Positions 46,284 to 54,701 of a DNA stretch of 60,683 bases are shown piece by piece (positions within the stretch are counted from its first letter, which is position 1; each line of letters starts with the position of its first letter). Location: positions 130,815 to 191,497 of the forward strand of contig DYNP01000002.1 of assembly GCA_020721005.1 (NCBI GenBank), in the 5' to 3' direction. The stretch comes from Thiomargarita sp. (GTDB lineage: Bacteria; Pseudomonadota; Gammaproteobacteria; Beggiatoales; Beggiatoaceae). The notes beneath the pieces were generated by a model, which had not been told where the DNA came from, did no database searches, and saw only the letters and a list, made by a program, of their open reading frames with translations. Position numbers and translations under genes: made by a program.

Positions 46284-48920
46284 TTAAGAATATTCATCAG
46301 GAATTTGGGTCAATATTTGTAATAGCACTGGCTGGTTTTGTTGCCACAGTCCCTGATATTGACTTTGTTGCGACAAGGAAACCAGGTTACCCTTGCCTTG
46401 ACGCATGTTTTGTGACCATTCCCCTTCATAATAGTCGCCATTGGGCCAGGTCAATGTTCCCCACCCTGTACGTTGTCCCCGTTGCCAGCTGCCCTGATAA
46501 GTGCCGCCATCGCTCCAAGTCATGGTCCCATGTCCTTCTGGAAGGTCATTTTTCCAATAACCTTCATAACGGGCACGTTGATGAGAATGGTGTCCCTGCC
46601 ATACCATTGTCCCAAATCCTGTCTTCTGGTCTTGTCGCCATTCACCTTCATAATATCCCTTCTCATTTGCCAGGGTTAACCGGCCCTGGCTATGACGTTG
46701 ACCGTTGACCCAATTCCCTTCGTAGTGATCACCATTGGCCAAACTGAAACTACCCGTCCCAGAGGGTTTTCCCTGGCGCCAGTTGCCTTGATAGCGATCT
46801 CCATTTTTCCAGTACATAGTCCCATATCCATCTATGAGGTCTTGTCGCCAGTCGCCTTCGTATTGTTCCCCGTTAGATAAAGTGGCTTTCCCAAAACCAT
46901 GACGCTGCCCGGCTGACCAGAATCCATCGTATTTTTGATCCTTGGGACTGGAAAATTTTCCTTGTCCTTCATACCGATCAGCGGCCCAATTGCCCTGATA
47001 GAGGTCCCCATTTTTCCAAGATTGAATCCCCTCACCGTGGCGTTTGTCCGCCAACCAGTGTCCCTGGTAGGAAAATTCAGAGGTGAGCAAAGTTCCTGTT
47101 CCCTCACGTTGACCATTTAACCAGTCTCCTTCATAGTAATCACCATGGTCCCAAATGGCAATTCCTTTTCCTGAAGGTTGCCCGTTTGGGTTGCATTCGC
47201 CTGCATAATGGAATTGGTTATGAGTATTGAAGGCTGTAACATGTTGAATGTGCAGGCTTGTCAATTCCTGTTGCAACTGTGTTAGACGATCTAATTTTTG
47301 TAAATTTTTTAGTTTGGCTATGTAGGTTTGTAGGTTGGTAAATGACCAGTCTACAATTAATAGGCCTTCTAACGCTGCCAGATGAGTTTCATCCAGTTGC
47401 AGAGCCCGTTGATAGGCTTCTTGGGCGGCTACCAATTCTCCGCGGTTACGCAAAATCGTCGCTCGTTTCTGCCATGTCATTGACAGTGATTGGGAGATGT
47501 GTTTGAACAGTTTGTATAGGTTTGGGAAGTCGTTAAAGGCAAATTGGGTAAATGGTTGTTGGTTGATAAATACCTTGTTTAAGGTTAGATTAATGGTCAC
47601 AATTTCTTTCCATAACCAGCCACTCGTAAAATCAGAGGAGACCAAACCTTTGTCAGTCAGTAAAAAACCAGTGGTGGCGGTCCCGAAAAAGCTATTATCA
47701 AATAGCAACCCTGGTTTTGCCTTTTTGTAGTATTTTGCATAGTTCTCTTGAGCACTGATCAACTTTTTGGGTGGAATGGCGTTGAAGAAATAAACTCCGG
47801 ATTCCTGTATAGTAGTATATTGCTTGAGTAGAGATTCTATCTGACTTCCCCAACTTTCAAAATCCATAATATCTTGTATTTCTTGATAAATATGGCAAAA
47901 TTGTAGCAGGGGCAGTGGGTCTTCCTGAACCGGGTGGCTGGTGATTACTGTTTGCTTGACTTCTGCTGTCTTAGAGTCAACCAAAAGGCATTGAAGATAG
48001 ATGTCTACACTTTGAAATGTTAGGTTGTGCATTTCGGTTTCAGGCAATAACAAGGGGGGAGTTAGGGCAACGCTTGGAAAAACTTTTTGTTGTTGATAGG
48101 TTTGCAAACCACTGATTTTGCCTGCAATCAGTTTCATGTCATGTTCAAAGAAATATTGTAAATCTGCAGCCACAAATGCGTAAGTTGATTCGGTGAGGCG
48201 ATTTTTTATGGACCCCACATCACGTAGAATGCGTTTTTGCAATTCTTGGTAGCTGTGTAGGCCGGCTCGGTATTCTGATTGCAGACAATATATTTCTGAA
48301 ATGGATGATTGAATTCCCCAAGAGCATTCTAGGCAGCGCAGGTTGGCTGCTGGATTCATGCCCTGGTTTGTAAGGAAATGGTCATAGATGGAGAGTGATT
48401 TTACAAACATATTCAAACAACTGCTGAGGCTATGGATGCGAATTTCTTTGTTTTCAATGAGCAGGGCGGCTTTGAGTTGTTCTAAGCCTTTGATATAGCA
48501 GCTATAGGCTTCCCCTAGGCGTTGTTGTTGCTGGTATTCTAATAAATTTTCCAGTTGGGCAGAAAAAAATAATTTGAGGTCAAGAAATCCATTTTCTAGT
48601 TTTTTGTCCAAACGATTCAATTTGTTATGTACTTGAATTATTTGGAATAGATTGACTGCGGACAATACACATCCAGCAACGCTGGAAATTCCAATGGCAC
48701 CGATGGAACTTTGAATAATAGACAGTTTGTTGCTTTGATGCTCAATGTTGTCTAAAAAAGTTTCCGCTTTTTCGATAATATCAAACAGTTCAAAGCCAAC
48801 CTTGCTTGCTTGTATTTGTCCATTTTCGTGCTCGATCAATGAATTTTGAGAAACTGGCTTTAAGTTGGGACTCAGTATGCCTAAATTGCCTTGCAAGACC
48901 AGTGGATTGAAAGGGGTCAT
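46284..48920 (-). CDS. TPR/MORN-repeat protein with N-terminal hydrophobic helix
   Basis: An 878-residue protein. A hydrophobic segment (~72-95, IGAIGISSVAGCVLSAVNLF) followed by a coiled coil (HNKLNRLDKKLENGF) suggests membrane attachment. The middle (~130-480) is helical and unrecognised. A TPR-like unit (GELVAAQEAYQRALQLDE) lies near 495-520. The C-terminal ~290 residues hold about 13 MORN repeats of ~23 residues (YEGDW-NGQREGTGTL pattern). MORN repeats often bind lipids or act as scaffolds. No catalytic domain is seen. The combination suggests a membrane-associated scaffold; the role is unknown. Confidence 0.8.
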   Translation of the reverse strand: MTPFNPLVLQGNLGILSPNLKPVSQNSLIEHENGQIQASKVGFELFDIIEKAETFLDNIEHQSNKLSIIQSSIGAIGISSVAGCVLSAVNLFQIIQVHNKLNRLDKKLENGFLDLKLFFSAQLENLLEYQQQQRLGEAYSCYIKGLEQLKAALLIENKEIRIHSLSSCLNMFVKSLSIYDHFLTNQGMNPAANLRCLECSWGIQSSISEIYCLQSEYRAGLHSYQELQKRILRDVGSIKNRLTESTYAFVAADLQYFFEHDMKLIAGKISGLQTYQQQKVFPSVALTPPLLLPETEMHNLTFQSVDIYLQCLLVDSKTAEVKQTVITSHPVQEDPLPLLQFCHIYQEIQDIMDFESWGSQIESLLKQYTTIQESGVYFFNAIPPKKLISAQENYAKYYKKAKPGLLFDNSFFGTATTGFLLTDKGLVSSDFTSGWLWKEIVTINLTLNKVFINQQPFTQFAFNDFPNLYKLFKHISQSLSMTWQKRATILRNRGELVAAQEAYQRALQLDETHLAALEGLLIVDWSFTNLQTYIAKLKNLQKLDRLTQLQQELTSLHIQHVTAFNTHNQFHYAGECNPNGQPSGKGIAIWDHGDYYEGDWLNGQREGTGTLLTSEFSYQGHWLADKRHGEGIQSWKNGDLYQGNWAADRYEGQGKFSSPKDQKYDGFWSAGQRHGFGKATLSNGEQYEGDWRQDLIDGYGTMYWKNGDRYQGNWRQGKPSGTGSFSLANGDHYEGNWVNGQRHSQGRLTLANEKGYYEGEWRQDQKTGFGTMVWQGHHSHQRARYEGYWKNDLPEGHGTMTWSDGGTYQGSWQRGQRTGWGTLTWPNGDYYEGEWSQNMRQGKGNLVSLSQQSQYQGLWQQNQPVLLQILTQIPDEYS

Positions 48921-48960
48921 GGTAAAATGTCCTGATTTTTAATTGATGGGACCAACTTGA

Positions 48961-49000
48961 TTGATGCGCTTCGCAAGAGAACGCTCAGCACATCCTACAG
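48961..49000. repeat. REP-like dispersed repeat
   Basis: TTGATGCGCTTCGC ... ACGCTCAGCACATCCTACAG, with a short insert in the middle, occupies the gap between znuB and the MORN gene. GCG/CGC words on both sides allow partial pairing. It resembles the other CCTAC-ended hairpins in the window. Confidence 0.4.
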
Positions 49001-49061
49001 GGTCTTCAGTGAGCACTTTCCATGCCATTTTGTCTACAGGTATTGATGGGTCCGGTAAATT

Positions 49062-49835
49062 TTACAGCGACCAAGCCAGAATAAATAATAGGGTGGCTGA
49101 TACGACTATTGAGGGAGAAGCCGGGGTGTCCCAATACCAAGATAGGCTAAGGCCCATGATCACTGCCAGGCAGCCCACTAAGCTGGCCAGCAGGGCCATT
49201 TGTTCTGGGGTGTGGGAGAAGCGGCGAGCCACTGCCGGGGGAATGATTAATAATGAGGTGATTAAGAGAATGCCTACAATTTTCATGGCGATGGCAACGA
49301 CTAAGGCTACGGACAGCATGAACAGGGCCTTGGTCCTTAAGACTGGTATGCCTTCCACCTGGGCTAATTCTTCGTGTAGGGTGATGGCTAATAGGGCTTG
49401 CCACATAAATAGTAACAGTCCCAACAGGACCAGTCCCCCTCCATAAATCCAATATAAATCAAGTCGATTCACAGCCAACAGGTCTCCAAATAGGTAGGCG
49501 GATAGGTCAATGCGCAGGCCTGGGATAAAGGCTAAAATGACCAGGCTGAGGGCAAGGGCACTGTGGGCTAAAATTCCCAAGGAGGTGTCGGTGGCCAACC
49601 GTTTTTGTTGTTGCAGCAGGATGAGCAGGGCAGCGAGGGTTAAGGAAACGATGAGTGTGCTGAGTTTTAAATCCAGTCCCCATAGAAATCCCAAGGCAAT
49701 TCCCAATAGGGCTGAGTGAGCAAGGGTGTCGCCAAAATAGGCCATGCGTCTCCATACGATGAAACAGCCTAAAGGACCTGCAATCAGGGCAATACCCACG
49801 CCTCCCAAAAGAGCCCGCCATAAGAAATCTTCCAT
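49062..49835 (-). CDS. znuB: Zinc ABC transporter permease ZnuB
   Basis: A 257-residue polytopic membrane protein of the ABC-3 permease family. Conserved features are PLGCFIVWRRMAYFGDTLAHSALLG near the N-terminus, repeated hydrophobic helices, and VGILLITSLLIIPPAVAR near 200. With ZnuC and a periplasmic ZnuA it imports Zn(II); manganese is possible. It is downstream of znuC on the same strand, but a 386-bp repeat element separates them. No znuA or zur is in the window. Confidence 0.9.
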   Translation of the reverse strand: MEDFLWRALLGGVGIALIAGPLGCFIVWRRMAYFGDTLAHSALLGIALGFLWGLDLKLSTLIVSLTLAALLILLQQQKRLATDTSLGILAHSALALSLVILAFIPGLRIDLSAYLFGDLLAVNRLDLYWIYGGGLVLLGLLLFMWQALLAITLHEELAQVEGIPVLRTKALFMLSVALVVAIAMKIVGILLITSLLIIPPAVARRFSHTPEQMALLASLVGCLAVIMGLSLSWYWDTPASPSIVVSATLLFILAWSL

Positions 49836-49840
49836 AATAA

Positions 49841-50226
49841 ACCTCTTGCAAAAGTATAATGATGCGATATGAAAAAATAAAAAGGAAATCCTTCCCCCTT
49901 AGAGTGGAGACTCTAGAAGGTAGGTTGGAGTGGAGGCTTTAGCCGGTAGGTTGGAATGGAGGCTTTAGCCGGTCAGCCGTAGGCCTCACCCCACATACAC
50001 AAATTGCAAGGACCTACCGCTGGCCGGCTAAAGCCTCCACTCCAAGGAGCTACCGCTGGCCGGCTAAAGCCTCCACTCTAAGGAGCTGCCGCTGGCCGGC
50101 TAAAGCCTCCACTCCAAGGAGCTGCCGCTGGCCGGCTAAAGCCTCCACTCCAAAGCTTCCACTCCAAGGTATTTTAACTGAGGAGCAACTCTCATTTTTT
50201 CATGATCGCATACTTTTGCAAGAGGT
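49841..50226. mobile_element. MITE-like element with terminal inverted repeats inside znuCB
   Basis: Perfect 17-bp terminal inverted repeats, ACCTCTTGCAAAAGTAT (49841-49857) and its complement (50210-50226), enclose a 386-bp element with no transposase. Inside are two forward units of TTGGAGTGGAGGCTTTAGCC type (49924-49980) and four reverse units at an exact 36-bp period (50021, 50057, 50093, 50129). The right end continues TCATGAAAAAATGAGAG on the minus strand, as in the 56.9-kb copy. It fills the whole znuC-znuB gap. No clean target-site duplication was found. Confidence 0.75.
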
Positions 50227-50239
50227 CTAATGGGTATTT

Positions 50240-50947
50240 TTAAGGGTGATGGTGAGTGTAAATAGCCAAGTCTCGACCTGCCCGGGTCCCAAATAGTTTT
50301 ACATAGGCGGGGTGTTGACTGACGGTTTTAGGACGCCCGGAACAGCAGATGGTTTGGTTTAAACAGATAACGTAGTCAGTGGCGGCCATTACTAAATATA
50401 GGTCATGAGAGACCATGAGAATGCCATAACCTCGTTGGGTTCGCAGTTGGGCAATGAGTTCATAAAGTTCATATTGTCCAATGACATCGACGCCTTGAAT
50501 AGGTTCATCCAATACGAGCAGATCGGGTTGTTGTAATAGGGCTTTGGCTAATAGGACTCGACGCATTTCGCCGCCAGAAATGTTTTGCAGAGGGCGATTT
50601 AATAGGGAATGTATTTTTAATTCGGCTAAAGTGTGTTCTAAAAGATCGGGATTTTGGGTTCGATTGAGATTTAAAAAACGGGTTACCGTGATGGGTAAAC
50701 TGGGATCGATGACCCATTGTTGGGGCATGTATCCGATGCGTAGGTTGGGTGCCCGCACAATGTGTCCAGTATGGGGTTGAATGAGACCTAAAATCACTCT
50801 GACCAGGGTTGTTTTTCCAGCGCCATTGGGACCAATCAGGGTGAGAATTTCTCCACGGTTTAGGGAAAGTGAAATGTCTTTTAAGGCAATGTGTTGTTGA
50901 AAGGTGACGCTGATATTATGGGCTTTGATTAGAGTGTCTGAGGTCAT
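50240..50947 (-). CDS. znuC: Zinc ABC transporter ATPase ZnuC
   Basis: A 235-residue ABC ATPase. Walker A GPNGAGKTT, Q-loop MPQQW, signature ISGGEMRR, Walker B LLVLDEPIQGVD and H-loop MVSHD are all present. The C-terminus ends in a histidine cluster (YTHHHP), common in zinc transporters. It powers ZnuB. It is first in the znuC-znuB pair; the upstream gap holds REP-like hairpins and no clear Zur site was recognised. Confidence 0.9.
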   Translation of the reverse strand: MTSDTLIKAHNISVTFQQHIALKDISLSLNRGEILTLIGPNGAGKTTLVRVILGLIQPHTGHIVRAPNLRIGYMPQQWVIDPSLPITVTRFLNLNRTQNPDLLEHTLAELKIHSLLNRPLQNISGGEMRRVLLAKALLQQPDLLVLDEPIQGVDVIGQYELYELIAQLRTQRGYGILMVSHDLYLVMAATDYVICLNQTICCSGRPKTVSQHPAYVKLFGTRAGRDLAIYTHHHP

Positions 50948-51003
50948 TGGGAATGAGTGGTGGTTTGGGGCTTTGTCCCCAATCTCCTGTTGTAATTATT
51001 TAG

Positions 51004-51041
51004 GTTGGGTTATGGCGCGTTCTTTTGCGTCCTAACCCAAC
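51004..51041. repeat. REP-like hairpin upstream of znuC
   Basis: Arms GTTGGGTTA (51004-51012) and TAACCCAAC (51033-51041) with inner GGCGC ... GCG-CC words. Same layout as the hairpin at 40441-40480. It lies between cheR and znuC. Confidence 0.55.
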
Positions 51042-51058
51042 AACAATTTCCAACAATT

Positions 51059-51094
51059 ATTGGGTTACGCTTCGCTAACTCAATCTACCTTTCT
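51059..51094. repeat. Dispersed 36-nt repeat, copy B
   Basis: Second copy of the repeat at 46194-46229 (ATTGGGTTACGCTTCGCTAA then CTCAATCTACCTTTCT). It lies immediately downstream of the cheR stop codon. Confidence 0.6.
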
Positions 51095-51096
51095 GC

Positions 51097-51921
51097 TTAA
51101 CGTTTCACGTAAATAAAGGCACCGTTGAATTCTTGCAGTTCAAAATCCGTGGTGAGTTTCAAAAGGGATTCTGAAGCACCTACAAATAGATAACTGGGAA
51201 TAGGCATACATTCAAAAAAATGGCGCACTGTTCGTCGAATGGTTTCTTCTGAGAAGTAGATAAATACATTTCGACAAAAAATAAATTGAGACAGGGCACC
51301 CACTGATAAACAATCGGCTTGGATTGTGATATTTGCGGTGGTCCATTCGATACGAGATAGAATATGAGGCGCCACTTTCCAAAGTCCACCGGGGTGTTCA
51401 ATAAAGTACCGGTTTCGTAAATCGGTTGGAAAATTGCGCAGTGAATAGGGACGATAAATGCCTTGTTTCCCTTTTTGAATAGCTGAATAGCTCAAATCGC
51501 TGGCAACAATTTTAATGGGCAGTTGCTCAAACCAACCGGCTCTGTCTAAGGTTATGGCGATGCTCAAAGGTTCCTCTCCTGTGGAGCAAGCTGCACACCA
51601 GATTTTTAAGGATTTGGCACCATAGACTGCCACATGTCGCGGAATAAGTACTTCGCTTAAGACATCAACTTGATCTCGTTCCCGTCCAAAGAAGGTTTCT
51701 GGAACTCGCAAAGCATCGATGACTTTTTTCCATTCTTCTGCAGCCATGGTGTCATACTTCAGCAAGTAGTAATAATCCAAAAATGAATTAAATCCCTTAT
51801 CAATCACTAAGGATAATAATTTATCTTCTAACAAATCCCGCTTATTCGGATGATAAAACAGGCCGATGCGTTCCGCAATCAGGTCACGCAAAATCACAAA
51901 TTCAGCATCTGACAATTTCAT
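51097..51921 (-). CDS. cheR: CheR-type chemoreceptor methyltransferase
   Basis: A 274-residue protein with the N-terminal CheR all-alpha domain (~1-75) and the SAM-binding catalytic domain (WCAACSTGEEPLSIA; FCRNVFIYFS). It methylates glutamates of chemoreceptors to set adaptation. It is last in the minus-strand chemosensory cluster, 26 nt after the PAS-HEAT gene. No cheB methylesterase is in the window, so either demethylation is encoded elsewhere or adaptation is atypical. Confidence 0.92.
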   Translation of the reverse strand: MKLSDAEFVILRDLIAERIGLFYHPNKRDLLEDKLLSLVIDKGFNSFLDYYYLLKYDTMAAEEWKKVIDALRVPETFFGRERDQVDVLSEVLIPRHVAVYGAKSLKIWCAACSTGEEPLSIAITLDRAGWFEQLPIKIVASDLSYSAIQKGKQGIYRPYSLRNFPTDLRNRYFIEHPGGLWKVAPHILSRIEWTTANITIQADCLSVGALSQFIFCRNVFIYFSEETIRRTVRHFFECMPIPSYLFVGASESLLKLTTDFELQEFNGAFIYVKR

Positions 51922-51947
51922 AAAGATTCACTGACAAATAAATAAGG

Positions 51948-54686
51948 TCAAGCCCGCTCTAATACACTTTGCGCAGCTCTACGAACTGCCAAATTGGGAT
52001 CGTTAGTGGGCAGGGCAATTTCTGGGGCCAATTGACCCAGGGTCGTGATGGTGGCCAATCTAATTACAGCCTCCTTGTCAGACAATGCCGGGACCAGAGC
52101 ATTAATGGCATGTTGAGATTTGATCCGAGCTAACACTTCTACAATTGCAGCTCGAATATTCACAGATTCATGAAAAAGACCCTTCGCAATCCATTCAATT
52201 TGCTCTTTTCCCGAGCATTCAGCAAGTGCCTTGATAATCGATTCCCGTTTGCTGGATTGACCAATCAGAGCAATCAAGGCAAGCACGGCAGGCTCTGTGG
52301 CAATTTGGACCAACTTATCCATGGCCAAATCGACTAAACTGGCTTCTTTTTCTGTCGCAGCCAATCGTTGTAGAGCATGAATTACCTCCAATTCTGGATG
52401 CTCTGCCAGAGCTTCAACGACCACCATTTTTCTTTTTAACAGGAGCGCTGTAGACAAGAGACCAAGTAGCACTTCCATGGACTTCGGATGCTTAAGATGA
52501 CCTAGAGAACTAATGGCAGCCAACGCCAAATCTTCCTCCTCCACTTTGGTGAGCAATTTCAGCAGCGGAATAGCTTCTGATTCATTGAGCAGTCCCAACG
52601 CTTCAACGGCTGCAATTCTCACGTGGTGAGCCGCATCAGTTTGAGCCATTTTCAACAAATCGTCCAAGGCGGTGGAAGCTTGTTGTTGACCCAAAGCACG
52701 TACTGCAAAATAGCGCACCCAAGCATCTTCATCGTCAAGGGATTTTTGCAACAAAGGAATCACTGCAGGAATCTCAATTTCCCCCAACGATCGAATTACT
52801 GAACAGCGAATGCGAGGGGTATCTTTGTTGAGTAGATCCGCTAATAAACTGAGAGTCAAAGAATCTACCTTGAAATTCGGTAAACTTTCCACGGCCGCTT
52901 GGCGAACATTCTCATCTTCATCCAAACAACATTGTTTTAATAGGACGGGACTGTTGGAATAGCCCACATAACCGATGATCTTGATGGCGGATTCTCTGAC
53001 CAGTGGATTGGGATTTTTCAGTAAAATCAAGGCTTTTTCAGCCATCTTGGGGTGATTGAGAGCATTGAGCGCGGCAATGATAGCTTGGCGCACTGCACTG
53101 TTGGGATGACCTAGGAAATTGACCAAAGCTTCAAAACCTTGACGATCTCCAATTTTAGTAAGGGCGTTGGCAGTACTTATGATCAGTTCTTCATTATCTT
53201 CTTCGTTGAGAATTCGAATGAGAGCCGGGACCGCTCTTACTTCGCCAATCCGTTCCAAGGCCCCAATAGCAGCTTGACGAGCTTCAAAGTCACGGATATT
53301 GAGCTGTTCAATCAGCAATTCTCCAATTCGAGGGCCATAACGAACCAAGGCTTTGATCACCTCTTTTTGAGCAGAGGCATTGCCCAGTAGGTGAGTAAGT
53401 GCTTGCTCCACTTCGGGACCCTCGAGCCAACCGAGAATGATGACTAGGGCTCGCAGATATTGTTGGGGGGAATTTTCCAAGGCATGAAGTAGATTTTGAA
53501 TCCCTTGGGTGTTAATAGTGAGTTGAACTATTTCACGGATTTTATTACCTTCATCGAAGAATTCAGTGTAGCGATCGTAGAGAGCAGCAATGGCCTGGGC
53601 AGCACTGAGAAGAGGGGTGTTGGGTTGATTGAGCAAGTTAACTAAGGGGGGAATGGTGGTTTCATCCCCCAGTTGGCCTAAGGTTTCAATCACCGGTTCA
53701 CATAATAGTTCGTCGTTAAGGAGGGGGAGAATGCTATGGATGATGCCAAAATCGCCAATTTTGCGCAGGGCATCCAGAGCAGGAAAAGCCAGGAAAAAGT
53801 CTCCTGAAAGAGTAATGGCAAGTAACATGGGAGTGGCTTCCACTGCCCCTAATTTACCTAAGGCTTCGATGGCATTGTAGCGAACATTTTGATTGTCATC
53901 TTCCAAGGCTCGCATCAGGATTGGAATCGCTCGCCGATCACCTTGTTCCCCCAAAGCCAAGGTCACATAACCTCTCAGATCTTCATCGGGAATTTGGAGC
54001 AGTTCCGTGAGAGGAGTGACAATATCACCCTGCATTTGCGTGAGGACTTTGAGCACACTGTTTAACACGCTGATGTCCCGGTGCTCATTGCGGATTTTAT
54101 TGACCAAAGTTGAGACTGCATTGGGATCACCGCGTTCCGCCAACGTTTCTACTGCCACTTGTCGAACTCGCCAACTTTTGTCGCCCAGGGCTTGGAGCAG
54201 TTTTTCAGTGTCTTTGAAATCATCCTTTTTGGTGGCAAGGGTTTGGGCAGCCCGCAAACGCATGGATTCATCGGTGCTCTTCAGTTGTTCCGCCAGCTCA
54301 CCGAGTTCTTGTTCCCGTTCCAATTGGGGCGTGATGTCTTCAATGGTGACGATGGTGCCAATGATTTTTTCCCGTTCCCGCAGCGGAGCAATGACCACGT
54401 GTTGCTGCATGTATTCAAAATATTTCGAATAAATTCGAGGAACACAGGGAATTAGGTAACTGTGGGTTGTGAAGGCCAATTTTTCAACTTGGCCAGTCCT
54501 AAGCACTTTGTCAAAACAACAGTCCAAACCTTGGGTGATGAGGTTGGGAAAAATCTCCAGCAGGTGAATCCCCTTAACTATTTCGGAGGACAACCCAGTG
54601 ACTTCAACCAACCAACTGTCCCACGATCGTATTTTTAGGCTGTTGTCGGTGGTGAAAATGCCGATATATTGTTCAGTTTGGGCCAT
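51948..54686 (-). CDS. PAS domain-HEAT repeat protein of a chemosensory cluster
   Basis: A 912-residue soluble protein. The N-terminal ~130 residues form a PAS-like sensor fold (IGIFTTDNSLKIRSWDSWLVEVTG ... IGTIVTIEDITPQ). A short coiled coil follows, then about 750 residues of HEAT/PBS-lyase-type repeats (~31 residues each; for example VRQVAVETLAERGDPNAV and VRYNAIEALGKLGAVEA). HEAT solenoids bind proteins. With a sensory domain in front, it may be the real signal input or an adaptor for the neighbouring sensor-less MCP. It sits 15 nt downstream of the mcp gene and before cheR. No kinase or cyclase domain. Confidence 0.85.
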   Translation of the reverse strand: MAQTEQYIGIFTTDNSLKIRSWDSWLVEVTGLSSEIVKGIHLLEIFPNLITQGLDCCFDKVLRTGQVEKLAFTTHSYLIPCVPRIYSKYFEYMQQHVVIAPLREREKIIGTIVTIEDITPQLEREQELGELAEQLKSTDESMRLRAAQTLATKKDDFKDTEKLLQALGDKSWRVRQVAVETLAERGDPNAVSTLVNKIRNEHRDISVLNSVLKVLTQMQGDIVTPLTELLQIPDEDLRGYVTLALGEQGDRRAIPILMRALEDDNQNVRYNAIEALGKLGAVEATPMLLAITLSGDFFLAFPALDALRKIGDFGIIHSILPLLNDELLCEPVIETLGQLGDETTIPPLVNLLNQPNTPLLSAAQAIAALYDRYTEFFDEGNKIREIVQLTINTQGIQNLLHALENSPQQYLRALVIILGWLEGPEVEQALTHLLGNASAQKEVIKALVRYGPRIGELLIEQLNIRDFEARQAAIGALERIGEVRAVPALIRILNEEDNEELIISTANALTKIGDRQGFEALVNFLGHPNSAVRQAIIAALNALNHPKMAEKALILLKNPNPLVRESAIKIIGYVGYSNSPVLLKQCCLDEDENVRQAAVESLPNFKVDSLTLSLLADLLNKDTPRIRCSVIRSLGEIEIPAVIPLLQKSLDDEDAWVRYFAVRALGQQQASTALDDLLKMAQTDAAHHVRIAAVEALGLLNESEAIPLLKLLTKVEEEDLALAAISSLGHLKHPKSMEVLLGLLSTALLLKRKMVVVEALAEHPELEVIHALQRLAATEKEASLVDLAMDKLVQIATEPAVLALIALIGQSSKRESIIKALAECSGKEQIEWIAKGLFHESVNIRAAIVEVLARIKSQHAINALVPALSDKEAVIRLATITTLGQLAPEIALPTNDPNLAVRRAAQSVLERA

Positions 54687-54701
54687 GATTTTTAACCGAT
54701 G

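Noticed and set aside
46241-46708. A 155-codon plus-strand frame opposite the MORN repeats
   Set aside because: It mirrors the periodic MORN-coding sequence on the other strand.
49836-50231. Target-site duplication around the znu element
   Set aside because: Bases next to the two terminal repeats share only a TAA-like word, too short to claim.
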